Below are positions 11,901-23,435 of a stretch of DNA of 64,000 nucleotides, piece after piece. A program made the translations under genes and the position numbers. Source of the DNA: Sphagnum compactum (lineage: Eukaryota; Bryophyta; Sphagnopsida; Sphagnales); the NCBI GenBank assembly GCA_965153455.1, contig OZ234503.1, positions 10,669,118 to 10,733,117 of the forward strand, in the 5' to 3' direction. The first letter of the stretch is position 1. Every line of letters begins with the position of its first letter. The notes below the pieces were generated by a model, which saw nothing but the letters and a program-made list of their open reading frames with translations, made no database searches and had not been told where the DNA came from.

Positions 11901-12644
11901 TGATGTTAATTGTTTCATAAGTATTGGATTTTGATATGTAATGTTGATCATATTCTTGATATGAATATTATTGGTATCCACAAATGGGGAATGCAAAAAA
12001 AAAAATTAGAATTGCACAAAAATAACTTGCTTAGAATTATTTAAAAAATCACACCTTAACATGCTAAAAAAATCTCAACATGTTAAAAGTATGAGAAGGG
12101 TTTACTTCAATCAAACTTGTTCAAATACATTCTTAGCTTTTTTGTTTCATCATTTTCTCATTAATCTCATTTGTAATCCAAGAAATGATGAATCATGTTA
12201 ATGTCACATTATTTTTCAGTTTTGTATCTATTTACAAGATAGATACTTATTAGCCAAAACATCTATGTGCATAAATTGTGAAAGTGATGGATGGAATATT
12301 TATCTTACAATGTTGTTTCAACCAATAAAATTAAAAAATAGTGTTGATTCTACAAATTGACAACATTATGTTTGGAAGTTTTTTGTATTTTTACGATAAT
12401 CTTATTGTTTTTTATTATCTTACTAGTTGAATTAGTATGGTTGGTCATCATTTACCATGGCTTGTAAAATTTCATCATTATCACTATATTATTTGAAGTT
12501 AGTATCATCACTAGATTGGACAAGGTTTGAAAAATCAATTAGACTTCCTTCTTTCTTAACTCCTCTGTAATCGCCAACTATTGAAATCCAGACCCAAACA
12601 TTTTTATTACATCTTCCAACGTTTTTAATACATTTGTCTACCAC
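8936..12644. other. AT-rich intergenic DNA, no supported gene
   Basis: No gene is supported. The frame at 9599-9862 has a C-terminal part (SHWNFFCHCKN, then ACPIMFF and RPIKTRLF) that faintly resembles a decayed BED-type zinc finger of plant hAT transposases. The key cysteine/histidine spacing is not intact. The remainder is low-complexity A/T sequence. Confidence 0.4.
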
Positions 12645-12800
12645 TTGTGTTTGAACTTTGGATAATTCAAATTTGTTTATGGAAAATAAAAAAACTACTT
12701 CATGTGATCATTTCTTACAACTCGATGAAACAATAAATTTGATGGAGCTAACTACAAACAAATTGGAACAAGAGTTCTTGAAACACAAATGTAGTACAAT
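12645..12800 (+). repeat. Dispersed repeat copy B (partner at 4.10 kb)
   Basis: Direct-orientation partner of 4098-4262. It lies within a 96-codon open frame (12658-12948) that is not open in copy A. The frame is therefore likely fortuitous or the remains of a transposon gene. Differences from copy A are mostly transitions toward A and T. Confidence 0.8.
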
Positions 12801-14419
12801 GTTTTTAAACCTCAAAAACATAAAATATCATGATAAAAGCTTGAAAAAAATAGAATGTAATTTACATACTAACATCAACAAATTGTGGAGGAAAATTTTT
12901 AAGCATGTTGGTCACAATCTAATGCATTGCTTTAGAACTCTAAATTGAATTTAAACTCAAAAACCCAAAAAACCTTAACCTTAAATCATTCAAGAGTTTT
13001 TAAATTCAAGTTTTGAATTTGGGCTTCATCACCAATTAATGCTTACTAGTTTAAAATGTATTGGAATCCAAAAAAAATAATCTAGATACTACAAAAAAAA
13101 GATGGAGAAAGCTCATTATCATGTCCATGATGTTTGAGTTGATAAAAACATTGGAAAATTCTACAAAATTGACTTGCTTCTTATGTAATTTCAAAAGAAG
13201 TTTCAAGAGACAAAGTGAACATTTTCATGCATCCATTAACATAATTGCTAGAAGAAAACTTACTATATATTCATAGTTTGGAGCTGTTATAGTATCATCC
13301 TCGTTATCACACGAGGAAAAGGTTCCATGTAAAAAACAATGCCATCAAAAGACATAATAATTGCCACCTAGCTCCCTCTCCTAACTTTCTTGCCTGCCTC
13401 CATGGTCCTAGTCCTCACCAACCCATCTTTAAGTTTGTTGAAGATCCCCACTATTACACAACCTTGAAAGCTTAACAACTTCGTACTCTAACATGGCATG
13501 CATGAAGTGACAAAGATATTGCCATGAATGGTCGTCACAAATATAAAAAACCCAAACCAAGAAAAATAATCGTTGTCATCTTGTCAAAAAAAATTTAATT
13601 GCATTGATTGCTTCATTTTGACTATGAATTTTGTTTTGAAATCTCCCCATCTTCTTTTATATTCAAGAGATGATAGAAAATCATTCCATGCTCATAGTAA
13701 CAATAAAAGATCTTTCATCATCTTCTAGATTCTTTTGACAACTTTCTTTCTTCTCTTTCATAAGAAAATGAAACACTTCTTCAATCCCATGAAGATTGCA
13801 TTCTTCACTAGATCATGATAATTCACTAACACCCCAAATAGCATAATCCCAACTCTTGAGCATTAACACCCTTAAGAACTCCTAGGGATATACACTTAGA
13901 GATGATGAGAAGAAGCTTATGTTGGAACAAGCCTATGAATTATGAACATCAAAACATGTATTGCAATAGAAAATCTATTATTGCAAACCATTACAAGGGC
14001 CATAATCATGCTTGCAACAAATGGGTGGCATTTTTAGTACTTTGGTTGGTTTTGTTTGTGTCATCAATGTTTGAATGATGTTGTTGGTTTTGTATCTATT
14101 TTGTAGGTTTAAATTGGTATCAATTAAGGCCTAAGGTTTATTGGGAAATTTTTTGCTACTAGCATAGCTTGTGTTGTTTGCCCAAATGTGAACAAGGCTT
14201 TGACATTAAAGCCCAATTATGAATTTTTTAAAATTTAAAATTAATTTTTAACAATAAAAAATACTCAAAATTTAATATCTCCACCACCTTACGTCTGAAA
14301 ATTATAAAATCACCTCCATGAAATCCCATTTATCAAGCTTTTCCAATTGTACCAAAAGTGCACCTAAATTCCCTTATATTTTTGGTTTTGATTCAAATGA
14401 AATTTCAATGAATTTATTT
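12801..14419. other. AT-rich intergenic DNA, no supported gene
   Basis: No frame longer than about 71 codons and no recognisable motif. A slightly more GC-rich patch at 13300-13560 contains no coding signal I can support. Confidence 0.5.
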
Positions 14420-14600
14420 TTTCAATATTCAATAACTCTTGCATTGTAGGTCTAAACATTATCAAATGACCTCAATGCCCCTTATTCATCGAGGGCTTTC
14501 CAATGGTATCAAGAGTGCGACAAGAGGTGTCATGATTTGGGAAGTCTTAATGTGACAAACAAAACAAACAAACTACCTTCATAAATAGATTAACATAATC
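14420..14600 (+). repeat. Dispersed repeat copy A (partner at 23.94 kb)
   Basis: Aligns by eye with 23935-24140 in the same orientation. Shared blocks are TTCAATATTCAA, CTTTTGCA or CTCTTGCA, TCGAGGG or TCGAGAG followed by GCTTTCCAA, ACCAAGA or ATCAAGA, and AACAAACTACCTTC then ATAGAT. This copy is the more AT-rich one. Confidence 0.65.
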
Positions 14601-14764
14601 TGCTTGTAGCAAACTCACCTAGTTGATAAAACATTGAAATGCCACCAAATTTTTTTTGGGGTGAAATTTGCCAAAGTTGACACAATTTTCCAGAAATAAA
14701 ATTTTCTATCACAAATTCCCTTTATGAAAAAAAATGTTTAAAAATGACAAAAACTTATTTTTTG

Positions 14765-14910
14765 GGGAGGGTTTTGCAAAATTTATGTCTATTGGCTACA
14801 ACTTTAAGAGTTCCTTGAAATAATGTTGTTAGTTATTTCAAAATTTATCTTGGGATGCTTACCACCTTGACTCCATCAAGAAATTGGGAAAAAATAAAAT
14901 GGGATGCCAC
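14765..14910 (+). repeat. Dispersed repeat copy B (partner at 8.79 kb)
   Basis: Direct-orientation partner of 8785-8935. It ends immediately before the Helitron that begins at 14912, so the Helitron inserted into or beside this older repeat. Confidence 0.7.
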
Positions 14911-14911
14911 A

Positions 14912-15263
14912 TCCTATATATTAATTCAGTAAGTCTGTCTGCGCGTCTGTCTGACACGACAATTCTGCTGCAATTCTATGGCAGAACCGGCCTCTGCATT
15001 TTCTATGGCAGAACCGGGCAATGCATTTTCTATGATAGGGCTTGGTAACAGGGCGGGGGGGGGGGGGGGGGGGGCAGCACGGGGCGGGAAGTTAATTATA
15101 TATCACAGGGGAATGGGGGGGGGGGATCAACGGGTTAAAGAATCGGAGTGGAAAATGCGAAGGACGGGGGGGGGGTCGACGGGGTAAAGAACCGAAGTGG
15201 GCAATGGGAAGGACCGGGCGGGGGGGAGCTCGATGGGTGCATTATGCACCGGGTTCACACTAG
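14912..15263 (+). mobile_element. Non-autonomous Helitron, 352 bp, G-rich interior
   Basis: The element has the classical Helitron termini. Its 5' end is TC (TCCTATATATTAATTCAG), preceded by host A at 14911. Its 3' end is CTAG at 15260-15263, followed by host T at 15264, which fits insertion between A and T without target duplication. A 7-bp perfect palindrome (GGTGCAT/ATGCACC, 15236-15250) lies nine bases before CTAG, as expected for the terminator hairpin. The interior has no transposase frame. It carries two copies of a 29-bp block (TTCTATGGCAGAACCGG, about 14974-15032), a 20-base G run (15055-15074) and two copies of a roughly 50-bp block with further G runs (15126 and 15175). The very high GC in AT-rich surroundings suggests a fairly recent arrival. 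Confidence 0.85.
15055..15074 (+). repeat. Uninterrupted G20 tract inside the Helitron
   Basis: Twenty consecutive G on the plus strand, with more G runs at 15115-15125 and 15167-15175. The G-rich strand could fold into quadruplexes. The length is likely unstable and hard to sequence exactly. Confidence 0.9.
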
Positions 15264-17779
15264 TATACTTGAAGTCTTGTGGATTAAAGTATTTGATGCA
15301 TTTTTGGGAGATACAAAAATATAGCAAGAAACAACCTATTCATCGATAGTGCCTTTTACAGAGTCACATCTAGGATAACACGACGAGGCATTGAAATATT
15401 GAATATTCTTGTCATATGTAAAGTCCTTGGCATGAAAAGACAAGCTTATCAAGAATGGAATGTAAGCAAGCTACTAAATGCAAACACAATACATAGATTC
15501 ATGATCCACAAATCTCATCAAAATAAATATTTTTTTGAAAAAAAAAGGTCCAACAACCTTGATATGAAGATTTCTAATTTTGGCAATACTTGATAAGTAT
15601 GTTAAGTCCACTTGTAAGTTTTAAAACGATCTTGGGATCCCAATGTTTAGTTGTAAAGTGACGGTTTACTGAAAAATACAAGCATGAGTTTAATAGGAGA
15701 CGATCAATCCACATACTATAATTGCATGAGAATATGATTGTAGATTTGGTGAAGACATGATACTTTTTCACAAGCACCTTATAATAGGCCACTTAGATCA
15801 TCTACATGCAAGTTGTTTTGTGCCTCATTGAACTAAATCCCATGATGAAGATGTTTCTAAGAATTCAGAATAAACAAGAAGAAAAGAGAAAACCTTATAT
15901 AAACAAGGATGGAAATCCATCCACAAAAAGTACAAGGCACGTCAAAGCAAATGTAAACACACGAAAGGAAAACCAAAATAATCAAAACAATAGTAATGAA
16001 ATGGAAGACCTAATGTTAAAATGACATCCTTTGTCGCAAATCAGCTAGTGATGGAGGTGCACTAGTTGGTATGTGTGGAAGAGATGAAAAATTATGATTA
16101 AGCATGGCAGCTCGTTGAAGAATTGTGATGGCTTGCGCACACTGAAAGGCTATTGACATTCGTTGCCGATAATAAGATCTAAACATCAAAGGTACTAAGG
16201 AGATCTGTTGATGGTGAGCTATACCGGCATGTACACAAGAAATCAAAACGAGGATAGAGACAACCATAGGTCTTTATGGCAAAAGGAATGAAATAATTTC
16301 TTGGTGCTTGTTATGTGTAGGATCGTGCCTTATCTTGAGTGGCAATTGTTGCTGAATGTTGTTGTCATCGTTGAAACACATTACACCAAATCTAGCTTCA
16401 TAAAGGTATTTTTCATGACGTTGTGTTTTTGAAGGCTTAGGGTTTAAGGTTTTTGGAGATTTTCATTTTTTGTGAGGTCAACATCCTACTTTGTAAAGGT
16501 TTAACGTTCAGTTGTTGTGTTTAGGGTTTTCTCATTTCTTGTTTTGATTAAATGAAGGTTTGATGAACTTCATAAAGGTTTAGGGTTTACTTGTTCATAA
16601 AGACTCTAAGGTAATACTTGTTGAGTTTTTTGCAACAACTTGCTTCTTTGTTCATTTGTGTTTTGGGATTTTCTTTTCTCATTTCTTGGAGGTTTTATGT
16701 TGAAGGTGGGAGTTGGCAACAATGAGGAATGGCAAAAGGGAGAGAAATGTGTCGTTTACCAAATCAGAGTTACACAAAAATCAGTACTACTGCTCTTCAA
16801 ACATGCTCAAGAGGGCTGGGGACACAAGGGAGTGAGGGTTTGTCAATGCAGGGCTTGGAAAGCAGAGAAGGATGTTGCTGTAGCCACATAAAAGGAGGCC
16901 ACAGTGCTTCACTCTGCCAAGGATGGTGTTGAAGATGGGTATCTAAAGCCCAAAAGTCTAGTGCAGACTGTAGGAGAAGTGTTGCAATGTTTATGGCAGA
17001 ATGATTGAAAGGCCATACTCCAAAATCCCAACGTTTTAGTTATGGAGAAATTTGTGTAATCATCCATCATTGTTCAAGGGTTTTCTGCCTCCTTGCTTTG
17101 AGGACATTGCAACCCTATGACCTCTCCTAAAACTACAACAGATATCAACAACCATTTTTCTGAAGACATGCCAGGACAGGCTTCACACCCATTTCAAGAC
17201 AAGTCTGTGGGGCTGGCAAATCCTGGCATAATGAGACAATGAGTGTGCACTGTCCAGAATGAGATCTAACAGTGTCACTAAGAAATAACTTCTCAACTTG
17301 GCGGCATACTTGGGGGGGGCTTGCCACCTTAACACGCAAATCTTGTGAGTGAAAGGGCTACTACAGAAGACTTGTGGGTAAATAACTCATTATTGGGATT
17401 CAATTTTCAATGCTAAACAACAATAGAAGCTAGAAATTTGGTCCACAGGATGCCTTAACTACTTCATACACTGTAGAAGCATATACCATGCACTGACCCG
17501 CCACATAGGGGAAAGGGATTAGCAAAGAAAAGGCAATGACTATAAGAAGTTCCACCTCTTTTTTCAATGACCACCTCTTATAGACCACTTTAGAGCTTCC
17601 TTCCCCTTCGCGAATTGGAACTTACCCCTCACTTGCCACACACTTAGCTTGCTCAGTTTAAAGTGCACCCTCCCTGTGAAGAGCCTCCATCCATACATCC
17701 TCCATGTAATTCCATGGTCACCTCTATGAATTGATAGCTGTGGTCTGAGGTCTTGGACAAAAAGTGTGTGAAACAATGG
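15264..17779. other. Intergenic DNA with decayed frames; one small secreted-like ORF
   Basis: Base composition rises towards the NAP1 gene, but no family is recognisable. TTTAGGGTTT motifs occur around 16437, 16525 and 16580. The 83-codon frame at 16016-16267 is listed separately. Frames around 16640-16930 open only briefly and look fortuitous. The last few hundred bases may belong to the NAP1 3' UTR. Confidence 0.45.
16016..16267 (-). CDS. Possible small secreted protein, 83 residues, unknown family
   Basis: The frame starts at ATG 16267. It opens with a short hydrophobic stretch (MVVSILVLISCVHAG) resembling a signal peptide, with a plausible cleavage after AG. A mixed region containing SLADLRQRMSF at the end follows. 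No cysteine pattern or known motif is present. No promoter, splice sites or second copy are visible, and the surroundings are repeat debris. It may be a chance frame or a relic. Confidence 0.2.
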   Translation of the reverse strand: MVVSILVLISCVHAGIAHHQQISLVPLMFRSYYRQRMSIAFQCAQAITILQRAAMLNHNFSSLPHIPTSAPPSLADLRQRMSF

Positions 17780-17803
17780 TGCTTGCACTCTGGAGGCTGT
17801 TCT
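17780..17803 (-). repeat. Partial duplicate of the NAP1 terminal coding exon
   Basis: A 24-base block identical to 17863-17886 lies 83 bp further along the transcript. On the minus strand it encodes EQPPECK, followed by HH instead of QQ. A short further stretch on the amino-terminal side (GE) also resembles the true exon. It lies in the 3' UTR of the main gene model. Confidence 0.85.
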
Positions 17804-17855
17804 TCACCCCTCACAACCCCCACCTTGGAGAAAATGCACATACAAAGCTCTGGCT

Positions 17856-20800
17856 TCACTGCTGCTTGCACTCTGGAGGCTGTTCTCCTCCTTGCTGCTG
17901 GCCACTGCTATTTGTCTGAGCATTGGCCTGCATATACTCCATTCCAGGTACAGAAGAAACTTTTAGTCAAGAGTTTCAAGATAAACATCAAAGTCAACTG
18001 CAGGAAAAATTCTTCAAGCAGAGACAATGCAAGAAACAAATGTCTATTAAGACTGCAGAGAAAAATCCACAGAAACACTCTGAAAGTAACAACTTTGTCA
18101 TTTACACCCAATGCAAAAGCAAGGAGGTACTGATGATTATACCTTGGCTGCAGGGACCACGCGCTGCATCCACATATCACACAACAAGATGTCAACAAAA
18201 TTCTGAAACGCTAAAAATATCTTGAATCTCATGTGCAGATTGTGAAAAAATCACCAGATATAGAGTTGTCAGGCTATGAGTAGACAATCCAACATTCACA
18301 ATAGGGAAACAAGAATAGACATGTTACCTTTCGACCATGGACTTCCTCCTCATCATCATCCTCTTCATCCTCCTCTTCATCCTCCTCCTCAGCTTCCTCC
18401 TCCTCATCCTCATCCTCGTCATCCTCATTACCTTCCTCATCTTCATCCTCAAAGTCCTCCCCTTGCAAAGCCTCACCTGTGAACCATGAAACTGCATGGG
18501 GGATAATCTTGTCCCTTATTGTTGACCTGCCAAGATGGAAGAATTCCCACTCAGATGGAGAAAATCCTGACAAGGGTAAGTTTCTCCGCATGTCCTAATG
18601 TAAGAATTCCTATCCAATTTGTACCAGCAATTGGACATAGGGACAAATTCTGACTATTCCAATGGAAGGAAACTACTAATCGTAATACTCTGGTTGCTCT
18701 GCATTCTTGTTGTCCACCCTTGTCCCATCTGCATCGAGGAGTCCAACCACCATCTACAATTTACTTGATTCCAAAAATGTTGTATGCAGTTGAAGTTGGA
18801 TTAACCCCACCATGTGTTACTGGTGTTCCTCACAGACCAAAGGCTGGCACACTCCCAATTCATGTGAACACTCACTAGAGAATAGATACCATAAAGGATG
18901 AAGCTCACCCAATATCATAATCCTGCTCCATTAGATCTTGTAACTCCTCTGCCTGCACATATAGTTCCACCCAGAAGTGCTTTACAAATGTCTGACTCCA
19001 GGCACATGGTAGAGTGGAGACATCTCTATTCATCAATTTCTTTCTCATTAGTGCTCACCTCAAAAAAGATGGTCCTGGACGAACTGTCCATCAAAAGTTT
19101 TAGCATGTGTCCTATTTAACAACAATTTAACACAACCACAAGAAGATTACACAGATCTTTGACAGCTAGAAAAGGAGAGCCTCTGTACCATATCCTGGTC
19201 GATATCTTCATCATCTGGCACTTGAGGAGGGTTGAAGAAGTTGAAAAAGCTCTCACATCGTTCAGTCTTTGTCACTGGCTTTGTGTTCTTTGCCCCATTC
19301 TTGGGTTTCTTTTTCAGCACCTTAGTTGTCAAATTCTTCCCAGGAATCCACTCAATCTCTGTCCTGCAACACCAATCACAGTTCGGCATAAGCAAACACA
19401 GCCCATCAAAGATGCCAGTTAGCACTTCTAACTAACATGTAAATGATTATCTTTCTAGCACATAGTATTATGCAGGAATGAACAACAATTGGAAGAAGGT
19501 GGCAAAACAATGTCCCATGGCTTGACTGCTCTAGATGGTTCATCAAATGCTGAAAAGAGGTGTGGGCAACATTCTTCTAGGCCACCACCTACTTCTAGAA
19601 TTCATGATGATGCTGGAGGTGAGATCCCCATGGCGCCATATATAACTATAGCTATTATAGAGAAAGCAGGAAATGCAAAAATCCAGCTAAAGCCTCACAA
19701 TTCATTCATGGAACTTACCCCACAGCACGCTCCAAGATGGGCTCATCATCCTCAATCATGTGGTAGGTCTTACTTAACTGCCAATAAAAACCAAGTTCTT
19801 GAAATCAATATGGATTGATCATTCAAAGGATTACCAGATAACACATAACAATTTATGAAAAAACTTAAGAGGTTTAAGCAAGCAGCAAAAATGGTAACAC
19901 GCTCAGATAGAATTGAGAAAGTAATCCCAACAAAGATTCAGGTATGAGGTGCTTGATATCTGGAAGATGACAATCTATGTGCCAAATATCACTTAAGCCT
20001 CCCATCAAGACCCGGCCAAACAAACAAATAAGGATACTCCACATGAATGAAAACCAAAAGTGCACCTCATGTCACTCTATGAAGAGAGTAAATGCAAATT
20101 CTCCAGACATTCTAAATGGTAGGGAAAAACCATTGGGTTCTTGAAGTATGGGTTGGTATCAAAGTAAAACTCCAGTACAAAACCCTTATTCTCATCCAAA
20201 TTGCTCGACTTGATGTCATTCAAAAATTTCAGGGCAGCCTCATCGCGTTCTGTGATCTGCCATTCACAAAGATGGGTGACATAAGTAATGTAGCAATAAT
20301 TGCAGAGATTAACTCTTCACTGCAAGTCTTGTCAGATACAAAAGCACAAGGCTCTAACAGAAGGTGCATCCCACAGACATTATCAGAGTACAAATTTTTG
20401 TCCTACCTGCATGCCCAAAATCTCATTGGTTTTCATTGCTGTGAGCCAGAACTGTGGAACACCTTTCTCTGTAGCATTCAAGTATCACAAGACCAGCATC
20501 AGTTTAACAATATGGATGCCATAGGCCTTATCGTATATGCAGAGAAAAACCCACAGGTAGTGCAAAGATCAAGTAAATAACATAGAGCCAGTTAGTATGA
20601 ATTTTTTTGTGTAGAAAGTCTTGCACTATATGTGTGCAAGTGGTAGCTTGAACAAAAACTACCGACATAATGATACATACATGGGAGTTAGATCAATAAG
20701 CAAATTAACCTTCCTCACCTGCCTCCTCTGATGCCACATTCGACTCAGGGGCTTCATCCTTCAAAGGCTCAACTTCAAGAAAACCATTCACAATTTCTGC

Positions 20801-22991
20801 TCGCTACAATCAACCAAACAAAATGATCTTTGTAGGGTCACTCTTCCTAGAAAAAAGCACAAGATAATAACGATCAACCAGTCCTTGCTTCATACTTGAT
20901 CAATGAAAGCTTTTCTATGTCAAAACAGAAATTACCTACTTATATCATAAGGAAGAAGTGCAATCCTGCCTGAAAAGGTAATATGCTGAGAAGATTTCCA
21001 GACAAAAGATTACATAAAGATTTATACTAGTCATCCTATTTCAATTAGGCTTGCAATAGTCCTTGTTCCCTCCTGATCTCCATACCTTAGAGTACAGTGG
21101 TTCGTACAACTTCTGATACTTGGCTTCTAGAGCAGCTCTCTCCTCTTTAAACTTTGCCTCAAGTTCATCATGTTCACTCTTTCAGCCAGAAAAGGAAAAA
21201 ACAATAGTTTAGATTCAAAGAAAGACAAAGATTTCATCTACTTTGGTGTATTCACTGCAATATTCACACAGGTTCCACTATTGAACTTTGACCAGGGCAA
21301 TCTTGCTTATCACACCAAGGACATTGAAGGGAAGGTACTTGACAGTTAATCGCAATCCAAAGATACATCCCAATCCAAACTTTTGGGCTAGAGCTTCCAA
21401 CAACTATTTTATTTTCAAGCACAGTATTGGAGCATTAAGAGACATTTAATAGAGCTGTATAGCTTCCACATTGAAAACATGAACATTTCACAGTTGACCT
21501 CACCAACCGATGATCAGCTTAAATGAGAGCCAAGTAGGTAGAAAACATAAGTAATGTCACTAGACAGAAGACATACAGAACCCACACTACACAAACCAAA
21601 AGCCAGTCAATTCATACAAGATTCTCTGCTCAATATGATGCCACAGAGGTCAGTTCAGATTCCACTCCCAAACATAGCTAATTGAGAGATGCAGTTCATC
21701 AAAAAGCAATTAATGTCAATCTGAGACCAGGAATCAAAGTCTCAGTTGCTAAACAGAGAGGCCCACTTCAGAAAGACTTTCAAGTACTGTCTTGAGCAAA
21801 CCTGGAGCTCTTGGAGAACCATGACCCGTCTCTTCACTTGAGGTGAAAGAGATTCAAGGTGTCCTGAGGATTGACCAGCAAGATACTGCAGTCTATCCTG
21901 CAACAATGTGAACAAATTGCTTTGGCCAATAAGAAAGAAGCAAGACAAGACAATATAAAATCCAATATTCTGGTTTTCCACCCCTTGATCGCATAACTTC
22001 ACTTTAATCAGGACCCCACATGCACCACTCACATTGCAACAGGAGCTCATGACAACAGACAATGCATTGGAGCATGCAAATTGTTAACTCTGCAAACCCA
22101 TTAAGGATGAACTACAATTTAAAAGAGAATGAAGTATGACAGAGATAGAACTTGAATTGGAAACAGAGGGGCAATGCCACACATCTGTGAAAAAGGAAAA
22201 ACTCACCTTCAAGATGGTCACCAAACCTGCCCGATCAGCTGGGCTCAAAACTACAAGCAGGAGAACCATTCAGTCAGATTACATTTAGATGCACTTGATT
22301 CTGGTACGAATTCAAAAAATTACCTATGAAGCAAGTCCCCTCATTGAGGAAAATCTTCTCATTGTCCTCAGATGAACAAAGCAGCAGCAGAGAACAACAA
22401 TCTGGGTTCATCTCCTATGCTACCGAGTTCCAGCATTCCACTGTGTGAAGAAAAACACAGTTCAGGATTTAGGGTTTTTCAGTCTCGAGTGTGCACATGC
22501 TACTGTTGCAGAAGCTTCTGTTCAAGATGGAACTTGAAGGTCAAGCTTCATAGTACAAGCTGATCATTTCAAAGAACTTGAACTACATATTCCTAATTTT
22601 GCACCATTTCTGTACATACAGAAGGAATTTCGTAAAAGCATAAAGATTTCACACTCGTCGTCAGCGCATGATGAGAAGAATGTGAAGTTTTTTTCAAAAC
22701 CTGAAATAAATTCTTCCGATTGCTGTTACTACGTCTAAAAAGATCCATCCACAAATCGTGTTATTGATTTAATTTGAAGCGTAGCACCGCCATCGATTGT
22801 ACTCAAAATCCTTCACAATGACAATAACCAGTAATACTAGGAAAAGTGCAAGTAGACCAAAAAAGCAATGGCTCAAGCAACAGAAGAGCAGAAGAAGCAA
22901 CAGTAGTACCTCCATTGCCCGGCGGTAGAACTGCACCGAGATCCGACATTGTAGAGAGAGAAGGAATGTCACGGCTTCCTTGATTGCTCAT
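17856..22991 (-). CDS. NAP1: Nucleosome assembly protein 1 (NAP1) family histone chaperone, 13 exons
   Basis: Coding exons in transcript order: 22991-22910, 22250-22207, 21897-21802, 21178-21086, 20803-20719, 20468-20407, 20256-20131, 19777-19719, 19363-19189, 18952-18909, 18526-18328, 18163-18143 and 17927-17856. All junctions are GT-AG and keep one phase, giving 385 residues. An in-frame ATG at 22949 would give 371, so the first 14 residues are uncertain. The NAP domain is recognised by [13 protein letters not shown], the helix [91 protein letters not shown] and [20 protein letters not shown] long Asp/Glu tail follows, and the protein ends in CKQQ, the CaaX farnesylation signal typical of plant NAP1. 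The family dimerises, carries H2A-H2B and shuttles between cytoplasm and nucleus. Exon 12 is a 21-base microexon (RVVPAAK) and is the least certain piece; the 20131 donor (ATG|GTTTTT) is weak. Confidence 0.93.
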
Positions 22992-23340
22992 TCTGGTTCC
23001 GGCGGCTGTTGTGAAAGCAAGAAAAGAATCTGCCCCCCCCTAATATAATACTCCTGAGCAACCGCGCGCGCACAAACACACCTGCTACGCTCTTTCAAGC
23101 GCTACAGAAGAGCAGATCTTCTACTACAGACTTCGATTCTCAGCTCGGCGAAAAGTGAAAGAAACGGAAACAATTGCAGCCGCAGGAAGCACTGCAAACA
23201 ACTACATGAAAATTAGCAGAGAAGACAGAAAAAACGGGCGAATCTAGCAGGCGGCTGCCAGCAGCCGCAGGGGGCGCGACGAAGCAGATTCAAAACCCTC
23301 GTCGCTCCATCACCGTCTTCTTCTTCTTCTTCCCCGGCAC
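22992..23340 (-). promoter_or_regulatory. 5' leader and promoter region of NAP1
   Basis: This GC-rich stretch on the 5' side of NAP1 contains a CGCG/CACA-rich patch near 23062 and a (TTC)n run at 23317-23332 (GAA on the transcript strand). No clear TATA box is visible at a fixed distance, so the transcription start cannot be placed. Confidence 0.4.
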
Positions 23341-23349
23341 CGCGCTCGA

Positions 23350-23435
23350 GAAGGGTTGCGACGGCAGGTTCCCTGTTCCCAGTTCTCGGTTCTCGGTTCT
23401 CATTTCGAGGTTCTCAGTTCGCGGTTCCCGGTGGC
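23350..23435. repeat. Short degenerate repeat of CGGTTCTC / CAGTTCTC
   Basis: The octamer GGTTCTC or AGTTCTC and relatives recur about every 7-14 bases, for example TTCTCGGTTCTCGGTTCTC near 23382. The block sits at the upstream edge of the NAP1 promoter island. Confidence 0.7.

Noticed and set aside
12658-12948. 96-codon frame as a gene
   Set aside because: It lies on a dispersed repeat whose other copy is full of stops, and it has no motif.
18276-18482. Plus-strand Pro/His-rich frame
   Set aside because: It is the reverse complement of the NAP1 acidic tail codons.
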